Positions 48,179-57,070 of a stretch of DNA of 64,000 nt are shown here, one piece after another. The stretch spans positions 3,763,988 to 3,827,987 of the forward strand of contig NZ_CP011272.1 in NCBI RefSeq assembly GCF_001610875.1, given 5' to 3'. Position numbers and translations under genes: made by a program. Every line of letters starts with the position of its first letter. Position 1 is the first letter of the stretch. The notes under the pieces are model-generated. The model ran no database searches, was not told the origin of the DNA, and saw only the letters and a list, made by a program, of their open reading frames with translations. This DNA is from Pirellula sp. SH-Sr6A (lineage in GTDB: Bacteria; Planctomycetota; Planctomycetia; Pirellulales; Pirellulaceae).

Positions 48179-49354
48179 TTAATACCGATCGTGGGGCGGA
48201 GGTGGCGATATGTTTGGTTTTTCTTCGCGGCGTTCCGGAGCGGGTAGCGACTCCGAGCTGGGCTCCTCGTCCTCCACTCCCGATCCACCTACCAACATGG
48301 CTTGATTGATGCCATCGGGAGAAATATCCCGGAGGATGTCCAGAAAGCTCATGGTGGAGAGCTTTCTCGCCCGTCGAAGCAGCATGGGCAACGGACTGGA
48401 TGGCTCATTGTTCTCAAACCAAGCGATGATCTTGGCAAGGCACTCAATCGCGTCCGAACGCGAGGAAAGTTGCAACTGGGCGACGGTTAGTTTGCCGATC
48501 CCACCGACCGGTTTAGCACCTTCTCCTTGCGCGAAATTTCCAAACGACTCCGATCCGCTGGTCCCCTCATCGGACGAACTAACTTCCACGCCTGATTCCT
48601 CGGCGGGAATGACGTTTGCAATCCACATGGCCTGCGTTTTGCCGATCGCCCGCAGCTCCTTGAGAAGCGGATCGAAATCGGGACTGTCATTCATTCCAAC
48701 TTGCGAAGAAAACCCTTCTTCGATCTTCTTTAGCAGCGCGATACTCTCTTCGACGGCCGCGTGTAAATCTCGATGTTCTGATAGATTGCCAGACCGGAAA
48801 ACGGCTTCCACCTTCTTCAGAGTAGGCGGGTCATCCATTCCCGCCGGAGGAGCCATCTCGCCCTTGGCAATCATCACGTCCTGCAATGACAAAAGCCCGA
48901 CCGATCTGCTCTTGGCGATCGGGCAAGTCCGAACTTGGCGTAAAACTCCTCCTGGTTTGGTCAAACTCAGCAGGGCATTGATGCGGATCGTCGGATCGTT
49001 GTCATCGTCAGGGTCGAGGAGAGGGAAGCATGTTTCCCAAAAATGGGTAACGATCTCCGCGATGACTTCTAGCGAATCACGCATTCCGGGTAAGCCACGC
49101 AGCTCCAGTTCCGATTGGACCAAGAGGCTCGCGACTCTCAAGTCCTTCGAACGCTGCAAGAGCTTCACCGCTAACTGGCGAACCAAAGCCCAATCCGGCG
49201 GTGCTCCCTCGATGACGGTGGACCCGAATTCTTGATCGGAAGTCCCTTGGGACGCCTTTTCCATGGCGGAAAAGTCGGGGTCGTATTCGAGGTCGATCCC
49301 AGACGGTTGATCTGGAGAGATCGGGGATAGGAGGGTTGAAAACTCTTCCGTCAT
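48179..49354 (-). CDS. tssA: T6SS assembly/cap protein TssA (ImpA N-terminal domain)
   Basis: 391 residues. TssA coordinates baseplate priming and polymerisation of tube and sheath. The ImpA N-terminal domain is clear: LSPISPDQPSGIDLEYDPDF, then PDWALVRQLAVKLLQRSKDL and HFWETCFPLLDPDDDNDPTI. The C-terminal ~90 residues include QLQLSSRSDAIECLAKIIAW and the EPSSPLPMLLRRARKL motif typical of short-type TssA (VasJ-like), then an acidic tail. No Shine-Dalgarno before the ATG. It heads the conserved minus-strand T6SS genes, 120 bases before tssB. Confidence 0.93.
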   Translation of the reverse strand: MTEEFSTLLSPISPDQPSGIDLEYDPDFSAMEKASQGTSDQEFGSTVIEGAPPDWALVRQLAVKLLQRSKDLRVASLLVQSELELRGLPGMRDSLEVIAEIVTHFWETCFPLLDPDDDNDPTIRINALLSLTKPGGVLRQVRTCPIAKSRSVGLLSLQDVMIAKGEMAPPAGMDDPPTLKKVEAVFRSGNLSEHRDLHAAVEESIALLKKIEEGFSSQVGMNDSPDFDPLLKELRAIGKTQAMWIANVIPAEESGVEVSSSDEGTSGSESFGNFAQGEGAKPVGGIGKLTVAQLQLSSRSDAIECLAKIIAWFENNEPSSPLPMLLRRARKLSTMSFLDILRDISPDGINQAMLVGGSGVEDEEPSSESLPAPERREEKPNISPPPPHDRY

Positions 49355-49554
49355 GGGGGGCTCGGTGCATGCGATAGGACGAACGATTAGCTCAGCGGAT
49401 CATCGGTCGTTTTCGCAAGAGTCTTTGGAAACGGACCTCTAGGGCGGAAATCCGGTAGGTTCGTCGGAATCTCTAGAATTGGCTAATCGTCTCACGCAGA
49501 ATAATCGTCGACTGCGAAGCAGACAAGGAAATTGAAAGAATCCTGTCCGACACG

Positions 49555-50922
49555 CTACCAGAACCAACGGGATTCGATCATCAGTAAGGAGTCGGCCAGA
49601 CGCTGTGTGGTGACGGGAATCGCCCATCCCGCTCCAATCTCAAAGAGTCCGAAATCCCCCCGATTGTCCGCCGCGTAACGGATCCCTGGCGTCAGATTCA
49701 GAACGAAATCGCCATCGACCTCTCGCAACTGCTGGGATGAGTCCCGAGCCAAGCCGTTGAGAATGCTATACGTCGAGAGCTCGAGCGAAGGGATCAACGC
49801 TTTGGAATCGGTCTCCCAATAAACATGGTTGATCCCGGTCGCAAATTTCAAGACTTGGCCGCGATGATTCAAGTCACCTGCCAGCGGGAACCAGAATTTC
49901 ATCTCCCCATGAAGCCACGTCGATTCGCGCAGGCGGTTTCTGAACAGCAAGCCTGGCTCGAGGGCAACGCTCCCAGTCCCTAGCCCCATCTTCGCGGAAC
50001 CGGTCGAGAACTTGGTGCCGAAGTATTGAGTCAGCATCCACTGATTCCCATCCAACAGAACGGTTTTAATTGCCAGCTGCATATCCGATAAGCCGGCATG
50101 GTTGCTGTTCAACTCGGGGTCGACTGCTCGAAACGGAACTTCAAACGATGTCGAGAACTTTTTACTTCCCATCTCCACCCGCAACCGAGCTTCTTGGTAG
50201 TTAATAGAGGATTCACCGAGAGGCGGACCGAGAGGCCCCCCCGTCGCCGCCCAAAAATATTCGGCGCGATCGGGTACTCGATATCCATGAGCAATTTGAA
50301 CGCGAGCTCGAAACTGATTGGCCGGCTGCGCCGCGTCGATGTCGAACAACGAAAACGCCAATCGCTCATGTCCCAATCCTGGCTCGGACGATTCCGCAGC
50401 ATAGAACCGAGGTGTGCTCGCAAACTCATCCGCGAGAGACCCAAAGACAGGCTCGGCTGCGATGATTTCGGTGGGGAACGGAGAATCGGGCGTGAGGATA
50501 GGAGGGGGCAACGTCTCTTGGACGTAGGCAAACGGAGTTTCATTCCCCGCCAGATTCGCGCTGGGTCGGGGGAAATAACTAAACGAAGCTCGAGACGCCT
50601 CAAAGCCTTCCTCGCCGGTTTCAATATGGAGCCTCGGAACAACTTCGAGCTCCGAACGAGGGGTGTCGATCGATTGCGGTAACGAAAGCACGCGAGTCGA
50701 TCGCATCGCAGCCTCGTTCGCCTCCCACTCCGCGGACCCGACTTGCGCCCTTGCATCCGGTTGCCACAGAAAAAATAACGAGGCGAAGCCAGCGAGAAAG
50801 CGGAATGCGACCGTCCGACCCCCCACCTGCGGCAAAAGCTCGCTGGGTGTGCGCGTGGGGCGATCGCATGGCGAACGTCGAAACGCGATGAGAGAGAGAA
50901 TGTTCGCTGGCTTTGGTTTCAC
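49555..50922 (-). CDS. Outer-membrane beta-barrel protein upstream of the T6SS operon
   Basis: 455 residues if the GTG at 50922 is used; the signal peptide (FRFLAGFASLFFLWQPDARA-Q) begins ~35 residues in, so a GTG near 50826 may be the true start. After a low-complexity segment (~55-180), residues ~180-455 alternate amphipathic strands (ARVQIAHGYRVPD, WMLTQYFGTKFSTGSAKMG, TWLHGEMKFWFPLAGD) and end SLLMIESRWFW, an aromatic terminus as expected for BAM-inserted barrels. Resembles the transporter-like barrels annotated as phenol-degradation MetA-type porins, but I cannot assign a substrate. It lies 200 bases upstream of tssA on the same strand and divergent from tssK. Confidence 0.7.
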   Translation of the reverse strand: MKPKPANILSLIAFRRSPCDRPTRTPSELLPQVGGRTVAFRFLAGFASLFFLWQPDARAQVGSAEWEANEAAMRSTRVLSLPQSIDTPRSELEVVPRLHIETGEEGFEASRASFSYFPRPSANLAGNETPFAYVQETLPPPILTPDSPFPTEIIAAEPVFGSLADEFASTPRFYAAESSEPGLGHERLAFSLFDIDAAQPANQFRARVQIAHGYRVPDRAEYFWAATGGPLGPPLGESSINYQEARLRVEMGSKKFSTSFEVPFRAVDPELNSNHAGLSDMQLAIKTVLLDGNQWMLTQYFGTKFSTGSAKMGLGTGSVALEPGLLFRNRLRESTWLHGEMKFWFPLAGDLNHRGQVLKFATGINHVYWETDSKALIPSLELSTYSILNGLARDSSQQLREVDGDFVLNLTPGIRYAADNRGDFGLFEIGAGWAIPVTTQRLADSLLMIESRWFW

Positions 50923-51328
50923 GCAAGTCTACCTAGATTTGGATCTAGACTTCGATAGAGAGAGGGTCCCTAACGGTTGTATCGGGAATGACGACTCGCG
51001 AATTTGAGAGGAAGAGTCTTCCTTTTCCGAAATTCAAAATTATCCGCCATCCGGATACACCTAGGAGGGGAGCTCATGGCGACCTTTCGGAATTCGATCA
51101 AATCCTTCCATCCAAAGGCATCCAATCGCTATATTGAGCCGACAAATGAGATAGCCATCGATTGCTGCAAAATCGGATCTCACGTCGTTTTCTCCAAGAG
51201 GACCTGAGTTCTCTTCAAAAGGACCGGACCGGTCCCCCGATCGTTTCCCGAGAGAGCCAACGCGGGTCCGTTCGGCAGGACTGCTAGCAATCGAATGGGC
51301 GTTTTACCGTCGGAACTGAAACGAAACT
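50923..51328. promoter_or_regulatory. Divergent region between the barrel gene and tssK
   Basis: A 406-base gap that should carry promoters for both arms of the T6SS locus. I see no sigma-54 type TGGCAC-N5-TTGC element and no convincing sigma-70 pair. The only notable item is the small open frame listed separately. Confidence 0.4.
51076..51207 (+). CDS. Possible 43-residue ORF with strong ribosome-binding site
   Basis: An ATG at 51076 is preceded by TAGGAGGGG at ideal distance, the strongest Shine-Dalgarno in the window's intergenic DNA. The 43-residue product (MATFRNSIKSFHPKASNRYI...) has no signal peptide, membrane helix or recognised motif. It may be a leader peptide ahead of tssK, or chance. 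Confidence 0.25.
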   Translation: MATFRNSIKSFHPKASNRYIEPTNEIAIDCCKIGSHVVFSKRT

Positions 51329-52804
51329 ATGCATCAACATCCCGTTCATTGGTACGAAGGCGCATTTCTTCGACCTCAGCACTTCCAGACGGCTGAGCGA
51401 TATCTTTCTTCGAATCTCGCGCGCAGCAGTGCTTTCGATAACCCTCACAATTATGGGATCGTTTCGGTGGACTTTAGCCGAGAAGCGCTTGCGAACCATC
51501 AATTCGAATTGCGAAGGCTTCAGGCGCGGATGCCGGACGGGACGTTGATCGACATCGCCGTCGGCGAAGAACCCAACCGCATCGATCTCCATAAATCGTT
51601 CGACCAGCAGGGTGGCTTAACGGCCAGTTTGGCCGACGCTTTCGAAAAAGAACGCACGCTGAAAGTCTATCTCGCCATCCCCAAGCTGAGACTGGGGCGA
51701 GCCAACGTGGGGACGAGAAATCAAGCCAACCAAAATGAACTTCGGTACATCGAAGACATCAGCTCCCTGCCGGACGAAAGTTGGGGAGGGGACGAACAAG
51801 AGATCCAATTGAAACGATTGAATGTTCAGCTCTTGGTTTCTACACAGGATCTTTCGGGCTACGAAGTTTTGCCCATCGCGCAGATCAAGAGGTCGAGCGA
51901 TGGCGAGAGCTCTCCCCAGCTTGATAATACGTACATCCCACCCTTGCTCACCACGGACGCTTGGCCGTATCTAAATCGAGACATCCTGAGGGGTGTGTAC
52001 GACATGATCGGTCAAAAGATCGAGGTGCTCAGTCAGCAAGTCATCAATCGCGGCATCGGTTTGGATAGCCGAGATCCTGGCGATGCAGAACGCATCCTCA
52101 TGCTCAGTCAATTGAACGAAGCCTACGCAGTCCTCTCGATCCTCGCATTCGATCGTGGGGTACCCCCTCGAGCCGCCTACCTCGAACTCTGCCGCATTGT
52201 CGGCCAGCTATCGGTCTTCTCGGCTTCCAAAAAGGTTGCCGATTTGATGCCCTACGACCACGATAACTTGCACGAAATCTTTATCGATGTGCGGAGTAAA
52301 ATCGAGGCGTTGATCCACGCGGTTCGAGACTACGAGGTTCAGCAACGCTACTTTGTCGGTATCGGACACGGACTCCAGGTCGCGCTCGATCCGAGGTGGT
52401 TCAATTCCGATTGGCAATGGTTCATTGGCGTGGATAAAGGTGAACTCACGCAGCGCGAATGCTTGGAGCTTCTTTCGGCGGGGCAGCTCGATTTGAAAGT
52501 GGGAAGTTCTCGTCAAGTGGAGTTCCTGTTTAAACAGCGCGTGGCAGGGGTGACGTTGACTCCTGTCGATCGACCCGTCCGGGCCTTGCCGGGACGCGCC
52601 GATTGGGTCTTCTTTGAAGTACCTCGGCAGGACACGCCCGCGTGGAGGGATGTCCAAGAAACGCAGACGCTGGCGATTCGCTTGAAAGATTCCCTGATCG
52701 CCAACCTGGACCGTTTGCAGGGGCAACAGACGTTGGTCGTCGTTGCTTTCGGACGCAAGATCGCTTTGAAGTTCGCTCTTTTCGCAGTTCCCGCACAATC
52801 GTGA
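51329..52804 (+). CDS. tssK: T6SS baseplate-membrane connector TssK
   Basis: 491 residues, somewhat above the usual ~440-450. TssK trimers link the TssE/F/G baseplate to the TssL/TssM membrane complex. The N-terminal signature VHWYEGAFLRPQHFQ is diagnostic of the ImpJ/VasE family; later come YPLNR-type strands and a helical bundle (ILMLSQLNEAYAVLSILAFD). The C-terminal region binds TssL/TssM in known systems. The gene begins the plus-strand T6SS arm and its TGA overlaps the GTG start of tssL (GTGA), so the two are translationally coupled. Confidence 0.94.
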   Translation: MHQHPVHWYEGAFLRPQHFQTAERYLSSNLARSSAFDNPHNYGIVSVDFSREALANHQFELRRLQARMPDGTLIDIAVGEEPNRIDLHKSFDQQGGLTASLADAFEKERTLKVYLAIPKLRLGRANVGTRNQANQNELRYIEDISSLPDESWGGDEQEIQLKRLNVQLLVSTQDLSGYEVLPIAQIKRSSDGESSPQLDNTYIPPLLTTDAWPYLNRDILRGVYDMIGQKIEVLSQQVINRGIGLDSRDPGDAERILMLSQLNEAYAVLSILAFDRGVPPRAAYLELCRIVGQLSVFSASKKVADLMPYDHDNLHEIFIDVRSKIEALIHAVRDYEVQQRYFVGIGHGLQVALDPRWFNSDWQWFIGVDKGELTQRECLELLSAGQLDLKVGSSRQVEFLFKQRVAGVTLTPVDRPVRALPGRADWVFFEVPRQDTPAWRDVQETQTLAIRLKDSLIANLDRLQGQQTLVVVAFGRKIALKFALFAVPAQS

Positions 52805-53442
52805 CCCCCAAGTACTCCCTCGCTGTAGATCCCTTCCTGCTCCATTGTCTTCATTTGCTCGATCGCATCGGCAACGGACAGGAGCCGAACCCGCAAGACG
52901 AACGAGTGCGGATGAAGGTGCTTCTCGAAAATGGTCAGGCTATCGTCGGGACGGGAATGGATTGGGATCTGGCGAGCTATGCGCTCGTCTCTTGGATCGA
53001 TGAAATGCTCGTGGAAGCGAATTGGTCTCACCGCGAGTGGTGGAGCAACAACGTGATGGAACGGGAACTTTTTAACAGCCGTGATTGCGCGGAACGATTC
53101 TTCGTGAACGCCAAAGAGGCTTCGACGCGATCTCTCCGCGACGCGTTGGAAGTTTACTACGTTTGCGTAGTCCTCGGCTTTCGGGGTTTCTACAGCGAAC
53201 CAAATTTGGCCGCGATGTTTAGTAGCAGTCTCGGACTCCCTTCCGATATCAAGGATTGGGCTCGCCAAGTCGCGATGTCCATCCGATTGGGACAGGGGAG
53301 ACCCGCGCTGGCTCCCCCACGACGTGAGATCGTAGGTGCGCCTCCGCTCGCCGCAAAGAATCGAGTCGTTTGGCCTTGGCTGATCGCTTCAATGCTGGCT
53401 GCATGGAATGTCCTCTACTTTGTGTTGATCATCAGTCGTTAA
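52801..53442 (+). CDS. tssL: T6SS inner-membrane protein TssL (DotU/IcmH type)
   Basis: 213 residues from the GTG at 52801, overlapping the tssK stop by four bases. TssL is a tail-anchored protein that forms the membrane complex with TssM and contacts TssK. The cytoplasmic hook-like helical domain (~1-185) has DotU features: LLHCLHLLDRI, SYALVSWIDEMLVEANWSHR and LEVYYVCVVLGFRGFYSE. The protein ends in a membrane helix (WPWLIASMLAAWNVLYFVLI) with only three residues after it, so there is no periplasmic peptidoglycan-binding extension. Size matches the minimal TssL. Confidence 0.93.
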   Translation: MTPKYSLAVDPFLLHCLHLLDRIGNGQEPNPQDERVRMKVLLENGQAIVGTGMDWDLASYALVSWIDEMLVEANWSHREWWSNNVMERELFNSRDCAERFFVNAKEASTRSLRDALEVYYVCVVLGFRGFYSEPNLAAMFSSSLGLPSDIKDWARQVAMSIRLGQGRPALAPPRREIVGAPPLAAKNRVVWPWLIASMLAAWNVLYFVLIISR

Positions 53443-53488
53443 TTATGCCGTTGGCTCGCGGGATGCCACTACATTAGGAGAAATGGAT

Positions 53489-55372
53489 ATGTCAGGCGTC
53501 GCTGAGGGCACCGATCCGGTGGATGAACAAGCCGCGGATGTTGAATCGCAAGATGCGAAGCCTTCGGGATGCCTCACGCGAATCATCCCCGTCACGACTC
53601 CGGGATGCGCTGCAGCTCTCACGCTCGTCTTTCTCCTTACCACCGTGGTTTCGGTTTGGATCGTTTTTTGGCTGGATCCGGTCAACATTCCTTGGAGGCA
53701 CGGTTACAGCTGGTTGAGAATCCTCACCATCCTCGGGCTGATCATTCTTATTCCTTGGGTGGTCTTTCGAACGATTCAGGCTTGGTTAGAAGGTCCTCAG
53801 CGCGCGTTCCCTGAATTGGATATGGCATGGCAAGCGGGAATCAACGCGCTGGCTGCTAACGAACTAACACCGAAAAACGCGCCGCTCTTTCTCATCGTAG
53901 GCTCGAATGGCGAGGCGCAGGAACGGGCGATGATGGCAGCGACAGGAATGAGCTTTAGCGTGCAAGGCGTACCGCATGGTCCTGCACCTATTCACTGGTA
54001 CGCGAACGCCGAAGCGATCTACCTATTCTGTTCGGATGCGAGCTGGACCAGCGCTCTGGCCTCTCTCCGTGAAGAGCTCGCCAAGGAGCAATCCTCTCTC
54101 GTATCGGATTCTCCGATCGACCTGCCCGAACCGATGGCGTTTGGAATGCAACAGCCAGCCATAGCTGCCTTCCCCACAACGGTTCAGCAAGCTCCGTCTT
54201 CGTTTCCCTTGGGGCCCTCGGCCTCCACTCCATCGACTCCACCCCGTCCTATCTCCGCGACCCCCGACGCCCCACCAGCCCCCCGATTTCGCGGGACGCT
54301 TGAATTCGATTCCTTCGTGACACCCTCGCAGCAACCCTTTGCGCCACCACCCGCTGCGCTACCATCACCCGAGCCGCAGGTGACTACGGGGCCGACTAAT
54401 TACCGCGGAACGTTGATCTTGAACGGAGCCGGTTCCGACTCGGGGACTGCCGCTTCGGGGCAACCAGAAATGCCAACATCTCGTGGGCCTGCGCAAGTGG
54501 ATCGAAATACCACATCGATCGCTTACTCCGCAGGTGTCGAACCTTCGGACTCGCAAGGAACGCGAAAGCCCGTCTTGGTATCGCACCAATACTCGACCGC
54601 TTGCCTGCAGGAACTCGCTTACCTGGGAAGTTTGGTTCGGAAATCGAGACAACCTCTTTGTTCGCTCAACGGCGTATTGACTTTGCTTCAGATGGAGGCG
54701 ATCCACGGCTCTCCTGTCGAGATCGAGGAGCTGACCAAAGCGATTCGTTCCGATTTAGAGACGGTTCAATACGCTTTTCAGATTCGCTGTCCGGTCACTG
54801 CGTTGATCGTCGGACTTGAAAAGGAAAGAGGATTTCGCGAGCTTGTGCGCCGCGTTGGACGCGATCGCGCCCTGAGTCAGCGCTTCGGGAAGCGATTTGA
54901 CGTTCAAAGCATTCCGACGCGAACGGAATTGGTGTCGCTGGCGACCCTGGCATGCAGCGCTTTCGAGGATTGGACCTATTCGCTCTTCCGAGAGGAGCAG
55001 GCACTGACCAAACCTGGGAATACTCGCTTGTACGAATTGCTTTCGAAAGTTCGATGCAATTGGAAATCGCGATTGTCGACAATCCTGTCGCAGGGCTTCG
55101 GGTGCGAGGAGAATACGAGACCGGATGGAGATGCAGTCCTTTTCAGTGGATGCTATTTCGCTGGGACCGGGGAGACCGCGGACAGGCAAGCCTTCGTAAA
55201 GGGAATTGTTGAAAAGCTGAACGAAGAGCAAGAGTTCATCGAATGGGCCCCATCCGCCCTGCGCTCGCATCGATTGCAGTCGGCGCTGGCAACAATCGGG
55301 ATCTTCGTTGTGCTGGGCCTGTTGTTGCTCCTCCTCGGGATGTTCATCGCATTCAATTCGGGGCTTCTCTAG
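53489..55372 (+). CDS. tssM: Truncated TssM-like T6SS membrane protein, degenerate P-loop
   Basis: 627 residues from the ATG at 53489 (TAGGAG eight bases upstream; the ATG at 53483 is too close). TssM (IcmF) normally has ~1100 residues: two membrane helices, a cytoplasmic NTPase-like domain, a third helix and a large periplasmic part. Here the order is TM1 (~36-60), TM2 (~76-97), an IcmF-like domain with FLIVGSNGEAQERAMM where the Walker A GxxGxGKT should be, IHWYANAEAIYLFC for the usual WWFTDEAV, a ~180-residue Pro-rich insert, QPLCSLNGVLTLLQM, the RCPVTALIVGLEK strand, GCYFAGTG, and TM3 (~600-622). The chain then ends. Homology is by motif order; sequence is diverged. Confidence 0.82.
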   Translation: MSGVAEGTDPVDEQAADVESQDAKPSGCLTRIIPVTTPGCAAALTLVFLLTTVVSVWIVFWLDPVNIPWRHGYSWLRILTILGLIILIPWVVFRTIQAWLEGPQRAFPELDMAWQAGINALAANELTPKNAPLFLIVGSNGEAQERAMMAATGMSFSVQGVPHGPAPIHWYANAEAIYLFCSDASWTSALASLREELAKEQSSLVSDSPIDLPEPMAFGMQQPAIAAFPTTVQQAPSSFPLGPSASTPSTPPRPISATPDAPPAPRFRGTLEFDSFVTPSQQPFAPPPAALPSPEPQVTTGPTNYRGTLILNGAGSDSGTAASGQPEMPTSRGPAQVDRNTTSIAYSAGVEPSDSQGTRKPVLVSHQYSTACLQELAYLGSLVRKSRQPLCSLNGVLTLLQMEAIHGSPVEIEELTKAIRSDLETVQYAFQIRCPVTALIVGLEKERGFRELVRRVGRDRALSQRFGKRFDVQSIPTRTELVSLATLACSAFEDWTYSLFREEQALTKPGNTRLYELLSKVRCNWKSRLSTILSQGFGCEENTRPDGDAVLFSGCYFAGTGETADRQAFVKGIVEKLNEEQEFIEWAPSALRSHRLQSALATIGIFVVLGLLLLLLGMFIAFNSGLL

Positions 55373-55389
55373 GAACGCTCCTGCAGATG

Positions 55390-56499
55390 CTAAACGTCAG
55401 GATTTGCTGAAGGCTTCTTTTCGAGACAAAGCAGATGGGACGTATAGTGAATCGCGCTCCGTGAATGGAGGCGTAACACCCATGGAACTCTCGCTATCTC
55501 ACCCAAGATCCTCAAGCCGATGTCGCGCTGCGATTGGAGCCAATTCCTGAGTACTGTGGGACCATCACCCCGATGATCCGCTCGCTGCGAGTGACCGCCA
55601 ACCCAACTGATGGCAGGGGTTGCGAGCGAAGACCAATCGTAGGGACAGCTAAGTCTCGCAACGCCATGGGGCTGGAGCAATCGGTCGATCATTACAAGCA
55701 GATGAGCCGGTGAACTTACGGCGTCGAGGACGTTTAAACCAAAGCATTCGGAGAACAGGGAGTTTGAAAAAGGAGGCTCCAGGATATTTGCCACCCAATA
55801 GTCGACGTTGTCAGGGAGAGGGCCGCTCCAGACGATAGGAGTGTCCCGATAAACAATGCCCGTATGCCGAAGGGGAAAGCGGCCTGCTCCTGTTCGGAGA
55901 ATTTGGGATGCCAATCGAACAAGGGGGAACTGTAGGTCGATTCCTACTACGGCTTTCTCGGTCGAGAAGGCCAGGTCCAAGGTCGTTCGGCCACACCCGC
56001 ACCCGATGTCGAGAATGGGTCCCGAGTGCGTTAGATCTTTCATCTCGCATAGCGCCCGGAGCAATGCTCGCACCGAGCCAGGAGAGGTAAGTCCCATTTC
56101 GACCGCTTGGTCCGGTGGGAACGGAGTCTCCACACAATCTCCGAAATGATCCCATCCGTAACAGCTCAAATGCTGCCGCTGCAAATCCCACACGGTCCCT
56201 TGGCCACAGCAGTCCCCGATCAAGCTTTCGAGCGCAGGGTGCAGATCGGAACGTTCGGAGATGGCTTGGATATTCTCGGAAATGTAACGCTGGACATCGC
56301 GTACCAAGATCGGAACACCATCGATGATCGGAAACTCGGCGCAGCATTCCTCGCGTGGACACCGCAAGATGCCTTGAACAATGTGATCCCCCGAAGTGGA
56401 GAATGACTGAAGCAGCCGGAGACGGGCATCGGAAATCCCATTGCCATGAAGGCAAATTGGACAGACCGGTTGGAGCGACTCGAACAAGGAAACGCGCAC
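55390..56499 (-). CDS. SAM-dependent methyltransferase with N-terminal Trm112-like zinc ribbon
   Basis: 369 residues from a GTG start lacking a clear Shine-Dalgarno; a nearby TTG is possible. An N-terminal zinc ribbon (CPICLHG ... LRCPREECCAEFPIIDGVPI) matches the Trm112/UPF0434 pattern, with the usual FPI-x-DG-x-P turn. The Rossmann methyltransferase domain has motif I ILDIGCGCGRTTLDLA (~162-177) and the acidic motif II in VVGIDLQFPLVRLA. Target unknown. It lies nine bases after the PAAR gene on the same strand, and converges on tssM with a 17-base gap, so it probably belongs to the T6SS locus. It could be a modifying enzyme for a T6SS component or a small-molecule or rRNA methylase carried along. 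Confidence 0.85.
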   Translation of the reverse strand: MRVSLFESLQPVCPICLHGNGISDARLRLLQSFSTSGDHIVQGILRCPREECCAEFPIIDGVPILVRDVQRYISENIQAISERSDLHPALESLIGDCCGQGTVWDLQRQHLSCYGWDHFGDCVETPFPPDQAVEMGLTSPGSVRALLRALCEMKDLTHSGPILDIGCGCGRTTLDLAFSTEKAVVGIDLQFPLVRLASQILRTGAGRFPLRHTGIVYRDTPIVWSGPLPDNVDYWVANILEPPFSNSLFSECFGLNVLDAVSSPAHLLVMIDRLLQPHGVARLSCPYDWSSLATPAISWVGGHSQRADHRGDGPTVLRNWLQSQRDIGLRILGEIARVPWVLRLHSRSAIHYTSHLLCLEKKPSANPDV

Positions 56500-56508
56500 G
56501 CTCGATTT

Positions 56509-56895
56509 CTAACCCCCGATGAAGACAGTCGGACATCCAGGGCCAGTGATCTTGCCGGTCGGTCCAGGAATAGGCCCCACACACACTGCATGCGAAGTCA
56601 GGTCGTTGAGGCGGGCTGCGGGCATGCCACCGATTATCACTGTTGCGGAGCCTTTGGAGATCACTCCCGGTCCTCCGGGCACACAACTCGGCAATGCACA
56701 AGGGGCCGAGGTGTCGGTCACCCGAGCTGCCGGTTGGCCTCCGATGAAAACATTTGGCTGCCCCTTTACGATCGCTAACGGCATTGCAGGATGGGGCGCT
56801 GGAGTGGGAACCGGCGCAGCAGGATGGATTGCTGCGTGGCAATGAGGGTTGTCCTGAAGAATCAAATCACCCACCCGGGCCGCCGGAGATCCCAT
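56509..56895 (-). CDS. PAAR spike-tip protein
   Basis: 128 residues with three PAAR-like motifs: GSPAARVGD at the N-terminus, GGQPAARVTD in the middle and GGMPAARLND after it, with His and Cys residues (HCHAAIH, APCALPSC, SHAVCVGP) placed to bind one zinc ion at the tip. PAAR proteins form the pointed cone on VgrG at the front of the T6SS tube. It is a stand-alone PAAR with no effector extension. No VgrG gene lies in the window, so it must act with one encoded elsewhere. It is followed at nine bases by the methyltransferase gene. Confidence 0.93.
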   Translation of the reverse strand: MGSPAARVGDLILQDNPHCHAAIHPAAPVPTPAPHPAMPLAIVKGQPNVFIGGQPAARVTDTSAPCALPSCVPGGPGVISKGSATVIIGGMPAARLNDLTSHAVCVGPIPGPTGKITGPGCPTVFIGG

Positions 56896-57070
56896 TATTC
56901 CCTACTCGATTGTTTCATGTGTGTGTGTCTTGCTGGGGGTTTTGCTCGGGATATCGGTTCGATGCGTGATTCTGGAACCTGCGCGATTCCTAACCCGAGA
57001 TCCACATCCTACTTGCTGCGAGCAGACGGCGTCAACGTTGTAAGGGTTAGGCTTACTTCTACTCGAGGCA

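Noticed and set aside
55811-56842. 343-codon minus-strand open frame overlapping PAAR and the methyltransferase
   Set aside because: Another frame of two genes with clear motifs; the Ser/Arg/Cys-rich product has none.
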